From Armatimonadetes bacterium UBA5352 (GTDB lineage Bacteria > Armatimonadota > Zipacnadia > Zipacnadales > UBA5352): 29,524 nt of DNA. How positions within the stretch are numbered: position 1 is the stretch's first letter; every line of letters begins with the position of its first letter. Under the pieces are notes generated by a model. It had not been told where the DNA came from and did no database searches. It saw only the letters and a program-made list of their open reading frames with translations. Location: NCBI GenBank assembly GCA_002411015.1, contig DHPY01000011.1, positions 13,638 through 43,161 on the forward strand, given 5' to 3'. This document shows, one piece after another, positions 8,332 to 16,154 of the stretch. The position numbers and the translations under genes were made by a program.

Positions 8332-9843
8332 ATGAAGTCGCGCACGTGGCTCGCCATTTTCGGTCTGGCGCTCGTTGCAGCGCTGGCGGGAGCGTTCGTG
8401 TGCTCGGCTCAGGAACCGCCTGAGGCGCCGCGCTTCCGCATCAGCTACGGCACCTTCATCGGCGGCCCGTGGTGGGAGGAGGCGCGGGAGGTCATCCCTG
8501 CCGAGGACGGCTCGGCGCTGATCGGGGCCATGGTGGTCTCGCCGGACCTCCCGGTCAGCGATGATGCCTTCCAGAAGCAGTACGCCGGCGATGACCCGAA
8601 CCTCGGCAACCCCGGCGTCTACGGCGGCGACTGCTACATCGGCCGGCTCAGCGCCGACGGCAGCAAGATGGTCCACGCCACTTACTTCGGCGGCTCGAAG
8701 CAGGAGCGCAACACCTACGGCCTCGGCCTCGACAGCGCCGGCAACATCATTGTCACTACTTCCACGCGCTCGAGCGATATGCCCACCACGCCCGGCGCCT
8801 TCCAGCGCACCAGCGACGGCGGGATCGCCGTGGCCAAGCTCACCCCCGACTGCTCGGACGTCATCTGGTGCACCTACATCAACGGATCGCGCAGCGCCAG
8901 TCCCCGCGGCGGGCTCGCCCTCGACAGCGAGGACAACATTATCATCGTTGGCACCACCGATTCGTCCGACTTTCCCACCACGTCGGGCGTGGTCCAGCCG
9001 CAGCTCAGCGGCCCGCGCGACTCGTTCGTCACCAAGCTCAAAGCAGATGGCTCCGGGCTCGTCTTCAGCACCCTGCTCGGCGGCACCCGTGAGGACGACG
9101 CCATCATGGGCGCTCGTGTGGACGCGGCCGGGAACATCTACGTCGCCGGACACACCCGGTCCGCCGACTTCCCCGTCACGCCGGGCTGTGCTCAGCCGCT
9201 GTTCGGAGGCATGTCCGACTGCTACCTCGCGAAGCTCAGTCCGAACGCGGACGCCATCCTCTACGCAACCTACCTCGGCGGCAGTGGCAATGAGTATGCC
9301 GAGCACCGCCCGTGGCTGACTCCGGATGGGGCGTTCATCCTGGCCGGCTACTGCGGCTCGGTGGACTTCCCGGTCACTCCTGGCGCCTACCCGGGCGGGC
9401 TGACCGGCAACAACGCCGGCTTCCTCGCGAAGCTGGCGCCAGACGCGGCGCACTTCGAGTTCGCCACACTGCTCGGCGGGTCGAGCGGGGCCAACCTCCT
9501 TATGCCCTCGCCCGACCCTGACAGCAACATCTGGGTCGTCGGCAACACCTCCGCGCGCGATCTGCCCGTGACGCCCGATGCCCTGCAGCGCACCTTCGGC
9601 GGCGGCGAGGACGACGGGCTGCTGGCGGCGTTCAGCGCAGACGGATCGCGGCTGGTCTACTGCACCTACCTCGGAGGATCGGGCCATGACCTCATCCGCA
9701 GCCTCGCCTGGGGTGAGGACGGCTCGCTCTACCTCGTTGGCACCACCAGCTCACCGGACTTCCCTGTGACGGCCGGTGCGCTGCAGACCGAGCATGGCGG
9801 GAATGGCGACGCCTTCGTGCTCAAGCTGCTGCGTAGCGAGTGA
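8332..9843 (+). CDS. Secreted SBBP-repeat seven-bladed beta-propeller
   Basis: A 503-residue protein with a signal peptide (K-S-R then a hydrophobic core, cut near CSAQ-E, about residue 26). The rest is seven repeats of about 65 residues matching the SBBP pattern: D-x-x-G-N-I-Y-V-x-G-x-T-x-S-x-D-F-P-V-T-x-G-A-x-Q, then F-x-x-K-L-x-x-D-G-S-x-L-x-Y-x-T-Y-L-G-G. The last repeat stops after F-V-L-K-L-L and lacks the terminal Y-x-T-Y-L-G-G strand, while the mature N-terminus supplies exactly that strand (R-I-S-Y-G-T-F-I-G-G). The ring therefore closes in the 'velcro' manner. RBS GGAGG lies upstream of the ATG at 8332. Role: extracellular or surface-bound; no enzymatic residues visible. Confidence 0.9.
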   Translation: MKSRTWLAIFGLALVAALAGAFVCSAQEPPEAPRFRISYGTFIGGPWWEEAREVIPAEDGSALIGAMVVSPDLPVSDDAFQKQYAGDDPNLGNPGVYGGDCYIGRLSADGSKMVHATYFGGSKQERNTYGLGLDSAGNIIVTTSTRSSDMPTTPGAFQRTSDGGIAVAKLTPDCSDVIWCTYINGSRSASPRGGLALDSEDNIIIVGTTDSSDFPTTSGVVQPQLSGPRDSFVTKLKADGSGLVFSTLLGGTREDDAIMGARVDAAGNIYVAGHTRSADFPVTPGCAQPLFGGMSDCYLAKLSPNADAILYATYLGGSGNEYAEHRPWLTPDGAFILAGYCGSVDFPVTPGAYPGGLTGNNAGFLAKLAPDAAHFEFATLLGGSSGANLLMPSPDPDSNIWVVGNTSARDLPVTPDALQRTFGGGEDDGLLAAFSADGSRLVYCTYLGGSGHDLIRSLAWGEDGSLYLVGTTSSPDFPVTAGALQTEHGGNGDAFVLKLLRSE

Positions 9844-9868
9844 CGGCGCCGGAGCTATCACGGCGCCG
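9844..9868. terminator. Stem-loop just after the propeller gene stop, candidate bidirectional terminator
   Basis: Directly after the TGA at 9841-9843 the octamer CGGCGCCG occurs at 9844-9851 and again at 9861-9868. It is self-complementary, so the two copies form a perfect 8-bp GC stem around a 9-base loop. No T-run follows on either strand, so intrinsic termination would be weak; it may instead protect 3' ends. It sits between convergent genes (plus propeller gene, minus small gene). Confidence 0.45.
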
Positions 9869-9921
9869 ACTTCGTGATGGTCCATCGTGCGGAGCGTCGT
9901 CCCCTTCCTGCCGACCGCGTG

Positions 9922-10080
9922 CTATCCCATGAACAGCGTCGTGATCGCGGCGTTCTCCTCATCCTCGGCGGTGCTGTCGGGCCTGCCGAAGAGCGCACCG
10001 AAGAGGACGACCGCGGGCCAGAAGATCAGCATGGTGAGACAACATCCGCAACACCTGAAATGCACCTTCCTCATCCCCAT
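9922..10080 (-). CDS. Small Cys-rich membrane peptide (52 aa), hypothetical
   Basis: Reading the minus strand from ATG at 10080 to TAG at 9922-9924 gives 52 residues: a basic start (M-G-M-R-K-V-H-F-R), a C-C-G-C-C cluster, one hydrophobic helix (LTMLIFWPAVVLFGALFG, residues 15-32) and an acidic tail (S-T-A-E-D-E-E-N) ending in F-M-G. The design of basic head, Cys cluster, single membrane span and acidic tail is not expected from random frame. Codons from residue 16 on are strongly G/C-ending like real genes here. An AGGTG sequence precedes the ATG at 10080; an inner ATG at 10074 is an alternative start. It lies about 78 bases downstream of the DUF5131 gene on the same strand. Function unknown; the family is not recognised. 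Confidence 0.5.
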   Translation of the reverse strand: MGMRKVHFRCCGCCLTMLIFWPAVVLFGALFGRPDSTAEDEENAAITTLFMG

Positions 10081-10157
10081 CCACACCTCGCACCCCGGAA
10101 TGTCCCTGCCGAGTCATCCTTCGCCCGCCGAGGGCGACTTCCCCTTGTGAGTGCTCC

Positions 10158-10895
10158 TCAGGGGCCGGCCGCGGCTCGGTGAGTGCACGCCACATCAGGA
10201 ACGCCGTCCCACGTCCGGCCCAGGAGCATTCGCCCGGCCTTCTTCTTGTTTGTCCCGCCCCATTGCTTGAAGAAGAAGGCGACGCCAGCATCGTCGGCAG
10301 CTCGCTTCAGTTCGAGCACCCATTCGCACTCCATGGGCCTCGCACCCGGTCCGGACTCCCCGCCCACGATGACCCAATCAATTCCGGTGAGATCGACGTC
10401 GGTGACTGGCCCGATGAGCGGCTCAAAGGAGACGAAGCGAATGGCCGCGTCAACATGCCGAAGGTCATCGAGACGGAAAACATAGTCCTGATTCTCGACG
10501 CTCACGCCCGCCCATGCGTTCGGCGGCCAGTCGAGGCTCGCGCTGAGCTCAGCCATCCGCGCCGACCGCTTCGTGAGGATCTGAAAGGTATGGTTCTCGG
10601 CCTGCCACATAGTGGCGAATACTCGCTGGGCAAACTCCAGCGGAACATCCCTGTGGAAGAGGTCGCTCATGGAGTTGACGAAGATCACCTGCGGGCTGCT
10701 CCACTCAAGCGGGTCGGCGAGGCAGTCCGGGTGCGTGATAACCTCGAACGCGCGTGCGTACTTGGGCTGCCCCATCGCCTTCAGGCGCGTCGCCATGCGC
10801 TCTGCATAGCAGTTGTCGCACCCGGGGCTGATCTTCGTGCACCCCGTGACCGGGTTCCACGTGCATTCAGTCCATTCGATCTTTGAGATCGCCAT
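10158..10895 (-). CDS. Three-Cys-motif DUF5131 family protein (phage Gp37/Gp68-like)
   Basis: A 245-residue member of the DUF5131 (Gp37/Gp68) family. The N-terminal three-Cys motif is Cys19, Cys26, Cys29 in TGCTKISPGCDNCYAER, with W13-N-P before it. Further family blocks are V-I-F-V-N-S-M-S-D-L-F, F-Q-I-L-T-K-R, S-F-E-P-L-I-G-P, V-I-V-G-G-E-S-G-P-G-A-R-P-M and F-F-F-K-Q-W-G-G. The arrangement of Cys residues with a barrel-like pattern suggests a radical-SAM-like metal enzyme, but this is an inference. The gene begins 10 bases after the stop of tcmP; its AGGGGT ribosome site overlaps that stop, implying translational coupling. The protein is full length for the family. GC content is lower than in flanking genes. 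Despite the family name there is no other phage gene nearby. Confidence 0.9.
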   Translation of the reverse strand: MAISKIEWTECTWNPVTGCTKISPGCDNCYAERMATRLKAMGQPKYARAFEVITHPDCLADPLEWSSPQVIFVNSMSDLFHRDVPLEFAQRVFATMWQAENHTFQILTKRSARMAELSASLDWPPNAWAGVSVENQDYVFRLDDLRHVDAAIRFVSFEPLIGPVTDVDLTGIDWVIVGGESGPGARPMECEWVLELKRAADDAGVAFFFKQWGGTNKKKAGRMLLGRTWDGVPDVACTHRAAAGP

Positions 10896-10905
10896 TTGAA
10901 TACCC

Positions 10906-12024
10906 CTATGCGTCCGGGAACGTGACTTCCGTCTTCGGCCCGAACGTTGGCTTGCCGTACCGCCTGGGTCGTTTCGCAGCCGGCGGATCAGCTTCTACCA
11001 AACCATTCTTCTCCATCTCGAGAAGTACGGCCTTGTAGTTCCTCCCGATGAATGGTGTCCCAACATGGTGTGACTCGAAGATCTCTTTCATCGACAGCCG
11101 CCTTCCGGCGAAACACCGCAGTAGCAGATGTTTCAGTTCGCTCAAGGGGCGACCATACTCGAAGAGGATCGCGTATTCCTCGTCGGCCGGATTGTACTCG
11201 AAGCTCGGCGCGCCTTCCCCGGCTCCTGAGCTTTCAGCCGCCATGATCTCCTTCATTATCGTGTACCCCCGAACGTGGCGGCAGACATGAACCAGATGGT
11301 GGCTTGTTCTCGTTCCCCGGTGGTCCAGGAAGCGGAAGGGCAGCACGAAACTGAGGCCCCTATCGCGAAGAGCCTCCGCAAACTCCTCCAATACCGCAAG
11401 CTCCAGCCGATAGCCGCTCAACCCTCTCACGCGTTCTCGCACCGCAGGGAAGTTGCCCTCTCCGAACAGGTCGCACATCCTATCGAAAACCGAATCGTTA
11501 CGCACCGCGGGTCGAATGCGATTCATGTTGAAGAAGATGATCGCCTCTCTACCGTAACCAGTGGTGACGGCTTCGATCAGATCAAGCGATAGCCCCTTGT
11601 AACCCGTTGGGTCCAACAGGCAGAGACACGGAGCATCGGGCATCAACTCAAGCAGTGCCTCATCCTCGCTGCCAACTTCGTGGTTGAGCACGCTCGGCCA
11701 ATGCGCCATCTTCGTGGCCGCAGGATGCGCACCGACATTCTCTCGCAGATGATCTGCCACCTCGGTGTTCCTATCATTCAGGACGATTACCAAGCGGCGC
11801 ATGAGTTCTCCGTCCGCTTCGGCGATGTCCAAGATCCTCAGCGGGTCTGATGGCGTGCCATCGTCCCACATTCCCTCTCCTGCATAGAAGTCCGCGTAGC
11901 ATAGCAGCCCCAAGCTGTGGGCCTTCATGGCGTTAGCCCATGCTCCGAAGTACTTCTGGACGATTGCGTTCTTGACCAGCGATTGGGGTTCTGGCTCGCC
12001 CGACTGGAACCGCTCCTCTGGCAT
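10906..12024 (-). CDS. tcmP: Three-Cys-motif partner protein TcmP
   Basis: A 372-residue protein matching TcmP, the family defined by its adjacency to three-Cys (DUF5131) proteins. N-terminal Y-A-D-F-Y-A-G-E-G at 43-51, followed by D-G-T-P-S-D-P-L, resembles the SAM-binding loop of a Rossmann methyltransferase. L-L-D-P-T-G-Y-K-G (136-144) and I-I-F-F-N-M-N-R (162-169) resemble the D/N-P-P-like strand region. The C-terminal 90 residues look like a winged-helix domain ending in a basic tail. Start 12024 is chosen over the ATG at 12090: it has GAGGGGG upstream, and the predicted promoter places the transcript start near 12071, downstream of 12090. Base composition is less GC-rich than neighbours, suggesting lateral acquisition of the two-gene unit. 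Activity unproven; methylation or modification of nucleic acid is plausible. Confidence 0.88.
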   Translation of the reverse strand: MPEERFQSGEPEPQSLVKNAIVQKYFGAWANAMKAHSLGLLCYADFYAGEGMWDDGTPSDPLRILDIAEADGELMRRLVIVLNDRNTEVADHLRENVGAHPAATKMAHWPSVLNHEVGSEDEALLELMPDAPCLCLLDPTGYKGLSLDLIEAVTTGYGREAIIFFNMNRIRPAVRNDSVFDRMCDLFGEGNFPAVRERVRGLSGYRLELAVLEEFAEALRDRGLSFVLPFRFLDHRGTRTSHHLVHVCRHVRGYTIMKEIMAAESSGAGEGAPSFEYNPADEEYAILFEYGRPLSELKHLLLRCFAGRRLSMKEIFESHHVGTPFIGRNYKAVLLEMEKNGLVEADPPAAKRPRRYGKPTFGPKTEVTFPDA

Positions 12025-12077
12025 CCGGTTGCCCCCTCGCATCTTCTCGCACGAACTGGTGTTCGAGTAATGAGTGT

Positions 12078-12106
12078 AGGATAAGACCATTCACTGCACC
12101 TGTCAA
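12078..12106 (-). promoter_or_regulatory. Sigma70-type promoter of the tcmP-DUF5131 cassette
   Basis: On the minus strand a perfect -35 TTGACA (12106-12101) is followed by a 17-base spacer and a -10 TATCCT (12083-12078; 4 of 6 consensus). Transcription would start near 12071, giving a leader of about 47 bases before the ATG at 12024. This is one of the best promoter matches in the window. Confidence 0.7.
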
Positions 12107-12267
12107 GTAGCATTGCAGCGTTTCTTGGCAGAGAAGCATGCCGCAGTCCTTCAGCCGCGGACGCTCGCTTCTCAGCCACATCAATCCGTTCCCCCGCAGA
12201 AGGTATCCTCTCCTCTGTGGCGAAGCCACGCCCCAACGCCACGCATCAACAGGAGGATCATCTGACC

Positions 12268-13035
12268 ATGACACCCATCAAGCAGTCAGTCTGCTGGGGC
12301 GTCGTCGCCTCAGCCGGAGAGCCCGCGGAAGTCGCGAAGAAGGTCAAGGAGATCGGCTACTCGTCCATCGAGATGTCCCAGCCCGACGTCTTCCCGATCA
12401 TCAAGGACGCCGGCCTCGACATCGCCATCTTCGTCGGCCACAAGTCCCTCGCCGACGGCCTGAACAAGCTCGAGAACCACGAGCGCATCTACGATGAGCT
12501 CATGGCCAGCTTCGAACTCGCCGAGAAGTACGAGATCCCGAGCATCCTCTGCCTCTCCGGCAACCGCTACGAAGGCGTCAGCGACCTGCAGGGCGCCGAG
12601 ATCTGCGCCGAGATCCTCTCCCGCGTCGCCCCGACCGCCGAGGAGAAGGGCGTCAACCTCTGCATGGAGCTGCTGAACTCGCGCGTCAACCACCCCGGCT
12701 ACATGTGCGATAGCACCGAGTGGGGCGTGCATGTCTGCAAGATGGTGGACAGCCCGCGCGTCGCGCTGCTTTACGATATCTACCACATGCAGATCATGGA
12801 GGGCGACCTGATCCGCACGATCCAGAACAACATCCAGTGGTTCAAGCACTTCCACACCGCCGGCAACCCCGGCCGCCACGACATGGATGACCAGCAGGAG
12901 ATCTACTACCCGGCGGTCGCCCGCGCCATCGCCGAGCTCGACTACCAGGGCTACGTCGGCCACGAGTTCGGCCCCAAGGGCGACGACCGCATCGCCGCCG
13001 CGCAGGCCGCGTACGATACGTGGAATGTCGCCTGA
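12268..13035 (+). CDS. Hydroxypyruvate isomerase-like TIM-barrel sugar isomerase
   Basis: A 255-residue AP-endonuclease-2-type TIM barrel closest in appearance to hydroxypyruvate isomerases. Signature region is C-M-E-L-L-N-S-R-V-N-H-P-G-Y (132-145) followed by L-L-Y-D-I-Y-H-M-Q (168-175), H-F-H-T-A-G-N-P-G-R-H (194-204) and G-Y-V-G-H-E-F (228-234). Metal ligands and acid/base are expected at Glu134, Asp170/His173, His196 and Glu233. It would interconvert hydroxypyruvate/tartronate semialdehyde or a related keto-sugar. An AGGAGG site at 12251-12256 supports the ATG at 12268 rather than the upstream frame start at 12217. It is transcribed divergently from tcmP; no convincing plus-strand -35 was seen. 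Confidence 0.85.
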   Translation: MTPIKQSVCWGVVASAGEPAEVAKKVKEIGYSSIEMSQPDVFPIIKDAGLDIAIFVGHKSLADGLNKLENHERIYDELMASFELAEKYEIPSILCLSGNRYEGVSDLQGAEICAEILSRVAPTAEEKGVNLCMELLNSRVNHPGYMCDSTEWGVHVCKMVDSPRVALLYDIYHMQIMEGDLIRTIQNNIQWFKHFHTAGNPGRHDMDDQQEIYYPAVARAIAELDYQGYVGHEFGPKGDDRIAAAQAAYDTWNVA

Positions 13036-13053
13036 CGGCGCGAACGGCGGGAG

Positions 13054-13081
13054 TTGGCAATGGGGAATTGGCAATAGGGAA
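13054..13081. repeat. Two tandem 14-base repeats
   Basis: TTGGCAATGGGGAA at 13054-13067 is immediately repeated as TTGGCAATAGGGAA at 13068-13081 (13 of 14 identical), in the 242-base gap after the isomerase gene. The rest of that gap shows no gene. Short low-GC repeats of this type often occur as multicopy intergenic sequences; copy number in this genome cannot be seen. Confidence 0.6.
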
Positions 13082-13277
13082 CAACAACGGCGGGCGGCCA
13101 GCGACGGTCGTCCGCCGTGCCGTAACTGCAACGTGGTGCAGAGGGAGCCCTGTATGACGAGGTGCGGGGGACGTTCGCCTGACGACAAGTGAACCCAGCC
13201 GCGCCCGCTGCTGTCCTTTGAGGCAGCCCGTCCGCTGTTGCGCGTACAATCGTCCAGAGCCAGGCAGGTGACCGATC

Positions 13278-15992
13278 ATGCCCGCGTTCATCGCCATAAT
13301 CGCCCTTCTCGCGCCCGCCGTCGCCGCCACCGCGGAGGTGGTACACCCCGTGTATGCCGCCGAGTTTGAGTTCACCGCCGAGCGTCTCAAGGGTGCCGTG
13401 GATGCCTCCGCGCCGATCATGGCCATGTCCGACGAGGCCGTGCACGCCCTCATCACCGACAAAGCGGGCTTCAACGAGATCCAGTGCCCGAACTGCACCT
13501 CAGGCAAGCAGGGCGATCAACTCACCTGGACTATTGACGCGCCGAACCAGGTCACCTGCCGCTACTGCGGCCACGTCTACCCGAGCGAGCAGTACCCGAT
13601 GGACAGGGTCTATGAGCACGTGGCTCCGACCGGGGAGACACAGCAGTACCCCTGTTACGAGGGCCCCGACGGCTTCCAGCACTTCTTCCAGGCCCGGATT
13701 GACTTCCTCGCGCGCTACTGGGCCGCGTCCATGGCGTTCAACTGCGCGCGCGCCTGGCACTGGGGCGCCGGCGATGACTACGCCCGGCGCGCGGTGCTCA
13801 TCCTGCACCGCATGGCTGAGGTCTACCCGCACCTGCCCATCCACGGCCTCAGCGACTACAGCTTCCGCCGGCCAGCCTTCTACGACAACGATCCGCCCCA
13901 TCCCTACCTTTCGCAGAAGCTCGGCTCAACCTGGTTCTACAGCGAGATCAGCCACGCGCTGGTCATGGCCTACGACCTCACCTACAGCAGCCCGGCGTGG
14001 GACGAACTCTCGGCGCGTATCGGTGAGGACTCCCGGGCCCTCGTCGAGCGCGACCTCATCCGCGCCATGGCCGACTTCACCCTCCAGCAGGACCAGCGCT
14101 GGCTCACCAACATGACGCCCTCGTGGTGTCGTGGACTGATCACCGTCGGACGCGTGACCGGCGAGCCGAGCTACATCCATCTTGCGGCCGGGATGCTGCG
14201 CGATCTGCTCGCTCAGGACTTCATGGCCGACGGCATGTGGAAGGAGGGCTCAGTCTCCTACCACACGCAGACCGCCAACGGCCTCCGCGGCGCCTGGCAG
14301 TCGGTCGTGGGCTACTCCGATCCCCCCGACTACAACTTCCCGGAGACCGGCGAGCGTTTCGATGATCTCGATCCGTTCGTAACCGAGACCTTCCTGCAGA
14401 AGTGCCTCGTCGCGCAGAATGCTCTCGCGTACCCCGATGGCACCTTCTGCTGCGTCCATGATACCTGGACCAACCACACTGCCGCCGCGGAGGACCCGGC
14501 GACGCCGCGCATGCTCTGGGCGATGGGCCAGGCGATCCTCGGCTCGGGCGAGGGCGACAGCCGCGCGCAGCTACAACTGCACTTCTCCGGCTCCCACGGT
14601 CACGCGCACTGCGATCCGCTGAACCTCACCTACTGGGCAGCCGGGCGCGAACTCGTCTCCGATCTCGGCTACACGCACACCACCTACCGCCGCTACTGCA
14701 CCTCGTCCGCCTCGCATAACCTGGTGATCGTGGATGAGCGGGACTGCAGCACCGGTGGCGGAGACCTGCCGTGGACCGGCGAGATGCGCGTTTGGGAGCC
14801 GAACGGGGAGTTCGCGCAGGCAGCCTCCATGAACCAGCCCGGCGTGGCCCCCGGTACCTCGCGCTATCAGCGCACAGTGGTCCTCGTCTCCCGCCCCGAT
14901 GGGTCGGCGTATGTGGTGGACCTCTTCGATGTCGAGGGTGGCGCACAGCACGACTGGCTGCTGCGCGGAAATGCCGACGCCGACCAGAGCGCGACCTCGC
15001 CGGCTGAGATGGCTGCCCTCGATCACACCCTCCTCGGGCCCGGCCGCGAGATGGTGCCCTACATCAACGAGGGCGGCGGCGCCACCGTCGCGATCGGCGC
15101 CGGGAATGCGAACGTGGCCGTGGAGGAGGGCCAGGAGACCCAGTACAACGTCTACGGGCTGCTGCGCGATCTGCGCCAGGTGGCGACCGACGATGACTTC
15201 ACCGCGGCCTTCTCCTTCGAGGAGACCGGCCCGCCACTGACGGTGACGCTGCTGGGCGCGCCCGGCAGCGAGTACTTCCTCGCGACCGGCCCGAGCATCC
15301 GTCGAGCCGCTGAGGACTCGTCGAAGGTGGACGACTTCCGGCAGCCGGTTATCATCGCGCGCCGCACCGGCGAGGCGCCGCTCAGCAGCCGCTTCGCCAG
15401 CGTCCTCTGGCCCGGCGAGGCCGCTGCGCCGCAGGTATCACCGCTCATCGCAAATGGTGAGACCGTGGGCGTCGAGGTGCGCCATGGCGAGCTTCGCGAC
15501 CTCATCATCGCCCCCGCGGAAAACCTGGCCGAGCCGATCTCGCTGGAGGGAGTCGGCGTCGCCACCGACGCGCCGCTGACGGTGATCCGCCTGCGCGGCG
15601 ACGAGCCGATCATCGCGCAGGCCACCGGCGGTACGCTGCTGCGCATCGGCGAGCGCGAGATCGCGCTGCAGCCTGAGCTCAGCGCCACCGTCACCTCCTG
15701 CAGCGGCGGCTATGCGGCAGGCTCGCCCGAGGTGGTCGTCGAGGGCGATCTGCCCGCCGGCGCGGCCCTGGCAGGCCGTCCGGTGGTGGTCGAGCATGCC
15801 GATGGCCGCTTCTCGCTGCTGACCGCCGAGCGGGTGGAGACGCGCGGCGCCGCCACTGTCCTGGTCTGCTCCGAGCCCCCCGACTTCACGGTCACCGGCG
15901 GCTCCACGAGCTTCCACTACTACCCGGTACGCGAGATCGAGGGCACGCCGACGTTGCGCATCCAGCCACTGACGACGTGGCACGCGGAATGA
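13278..15992 (+). CDS. Secreted heparinase II/III-like protein with N-terminal zinc ribbon
   Basis: A 904-residue secreted protein. A signal peptide (1-19, cleavage after A-T-A) is followed by a four-Cys zinc-ribbon-like module: Cys70-x2-Cys73 and Cys94-x2-Cys97 with Y-C-G-H-V-Y after it. Residues about 110-420 are the alpha/alpha-toroid part (many W/Y/H-rich helices; R-W-L-T-N-M-T-P-S-W). The heparinase II/III beta-sandwich begins near 435 with H-F-S-G-S-H-G-H-A-H-C-D-P-L-N, where the histidines and aspartate are the conserved lyase-like/metal site, then G-R-E-L-V-S-D-L-G-Y. The final 250 residues are beta-rich. It would depolymerise an acidic polysaccharide by elimination if active. ATG 13278 has AGGTGA 9 bases upstream. 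A TACAAT hexamer at 13245-13250 could be a -10, but no good -35 accompanies it. Confidence 0.82.
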   Translation: MPAFIAIIALLAPAVAATAEVVHPVYAAEFEFTAERLKGAVDASAPIMAMSDEAVHALITDKAGFNEIQCPNCTSGKQGDQLTWTIDAPNQVTCRYCGHVYPSEQYPMDRVYEHVAPTGETQQYPCYEGPDGFQHFFQARIDFLARYWAASMAFNCARAWHWGAGDDYARRAVLILHRMAEVYPHLPIHGLSDYSFRRPAFYDNDPPHPYLSQKLGSTWFYSEISHALVMAYDLTYSSPAWDELSARIGEDSRALVERDLIRAMADFTLQQDQRWLTNMTPSWCRGLITVGRVTGEPSYIHLAAGMLRDLLAQDFMADGMWKEGSVSYHTQTANGLRGAWQSVVGYSDPPDYNFPETGERFDDLDPFVTETFLQKCLVAQNALAYPDGTFCCVHDTWTNHTAAAEDPATPRMLWAMGQAILGSGEGDSRAQLQLHFSGSHGHAHCDPLNLTYWAAGRELVSDLGYTHTTYRRYCTSSASHNLVIVDERDCSTGGGDLPWTGEMRVWEPNGEFAQAASMNQPGVAPGTSRYQRTVVLVSRPDGSAYVVDLFDVEGGAQHDWLLRGNADADQSATSPAEMAALDHTLLGPGREMVPYINEGGGATVAIGAGNANVAVEEGQETQYNVYGLLRDLRQVATDDDFTAAFSFEETGPPLTVTLLGAPGSEYFLATGPSIRRAAEDSSKVDDFRQPVIIARRTGEAPLSSRFASVLWPGEAAAPQVSPLIANGETVGVEVRHGELRDLIIAPAENLAEPISLEGVGVATDAPLTVIRLRGDEPIIAQATGGTLLRIGEREIALQPELSATVTSCSGGYAAGSPEVVVEGDLPAGAALAGRPVVVEHADGRFSLLTAERVETRGAATVLVCSEPPDFTVTGGSTSFHYYPVREIEGTPTLRIQPLTTWHAE

Positions 15993-16049
15993 GTGGTGGC
16001 TGTGGAAATGCTCCCTTCGCCCGCCCGGGGAGACGCGGCAGGACTATCA

Positions 16050-16058
16050 TGATATACT
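16050..16058 (+). promoter_or_regulatory. Extended -10 promoter element
   Basis: TGATATACT contains the TGN extension (16050-16052) directly before the hexamer TATACT (16053-16058; 5 of 6 consensus). No -35 is recognisable 16-18 bases upstream, as is usual for extended -10 promoters. It would start a leader of about 90 bases for the gene whose GTG is at 16155. Confidence 0.4.
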
Positions 16059-16154
16059 CAGAAGGAGAAGGAACACCGGCCACCCTACAGGGGTCTAAGC
16101 TTGTGCGCACCCACCAGACCAGCCCTCAGACGGGGGCGGAACAGGGGTAACATC

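Noticed and set aside
10158..10895. Prophage remnant, suggested by the name 'phage protein Gp37/Gp68'
   Set aside because: No integrase, capsid, tail or lysis gene nearby. The family is widespread outside phages and pairs with tcmP.
13245..13250. TACAAT as -10 of the heparinase-like gene
   Set aside because: No acceptable -35 at 15-19 bases; the nearest (TTGAGG) gives a 20-base spacer. Mentioned in the gene entry only.
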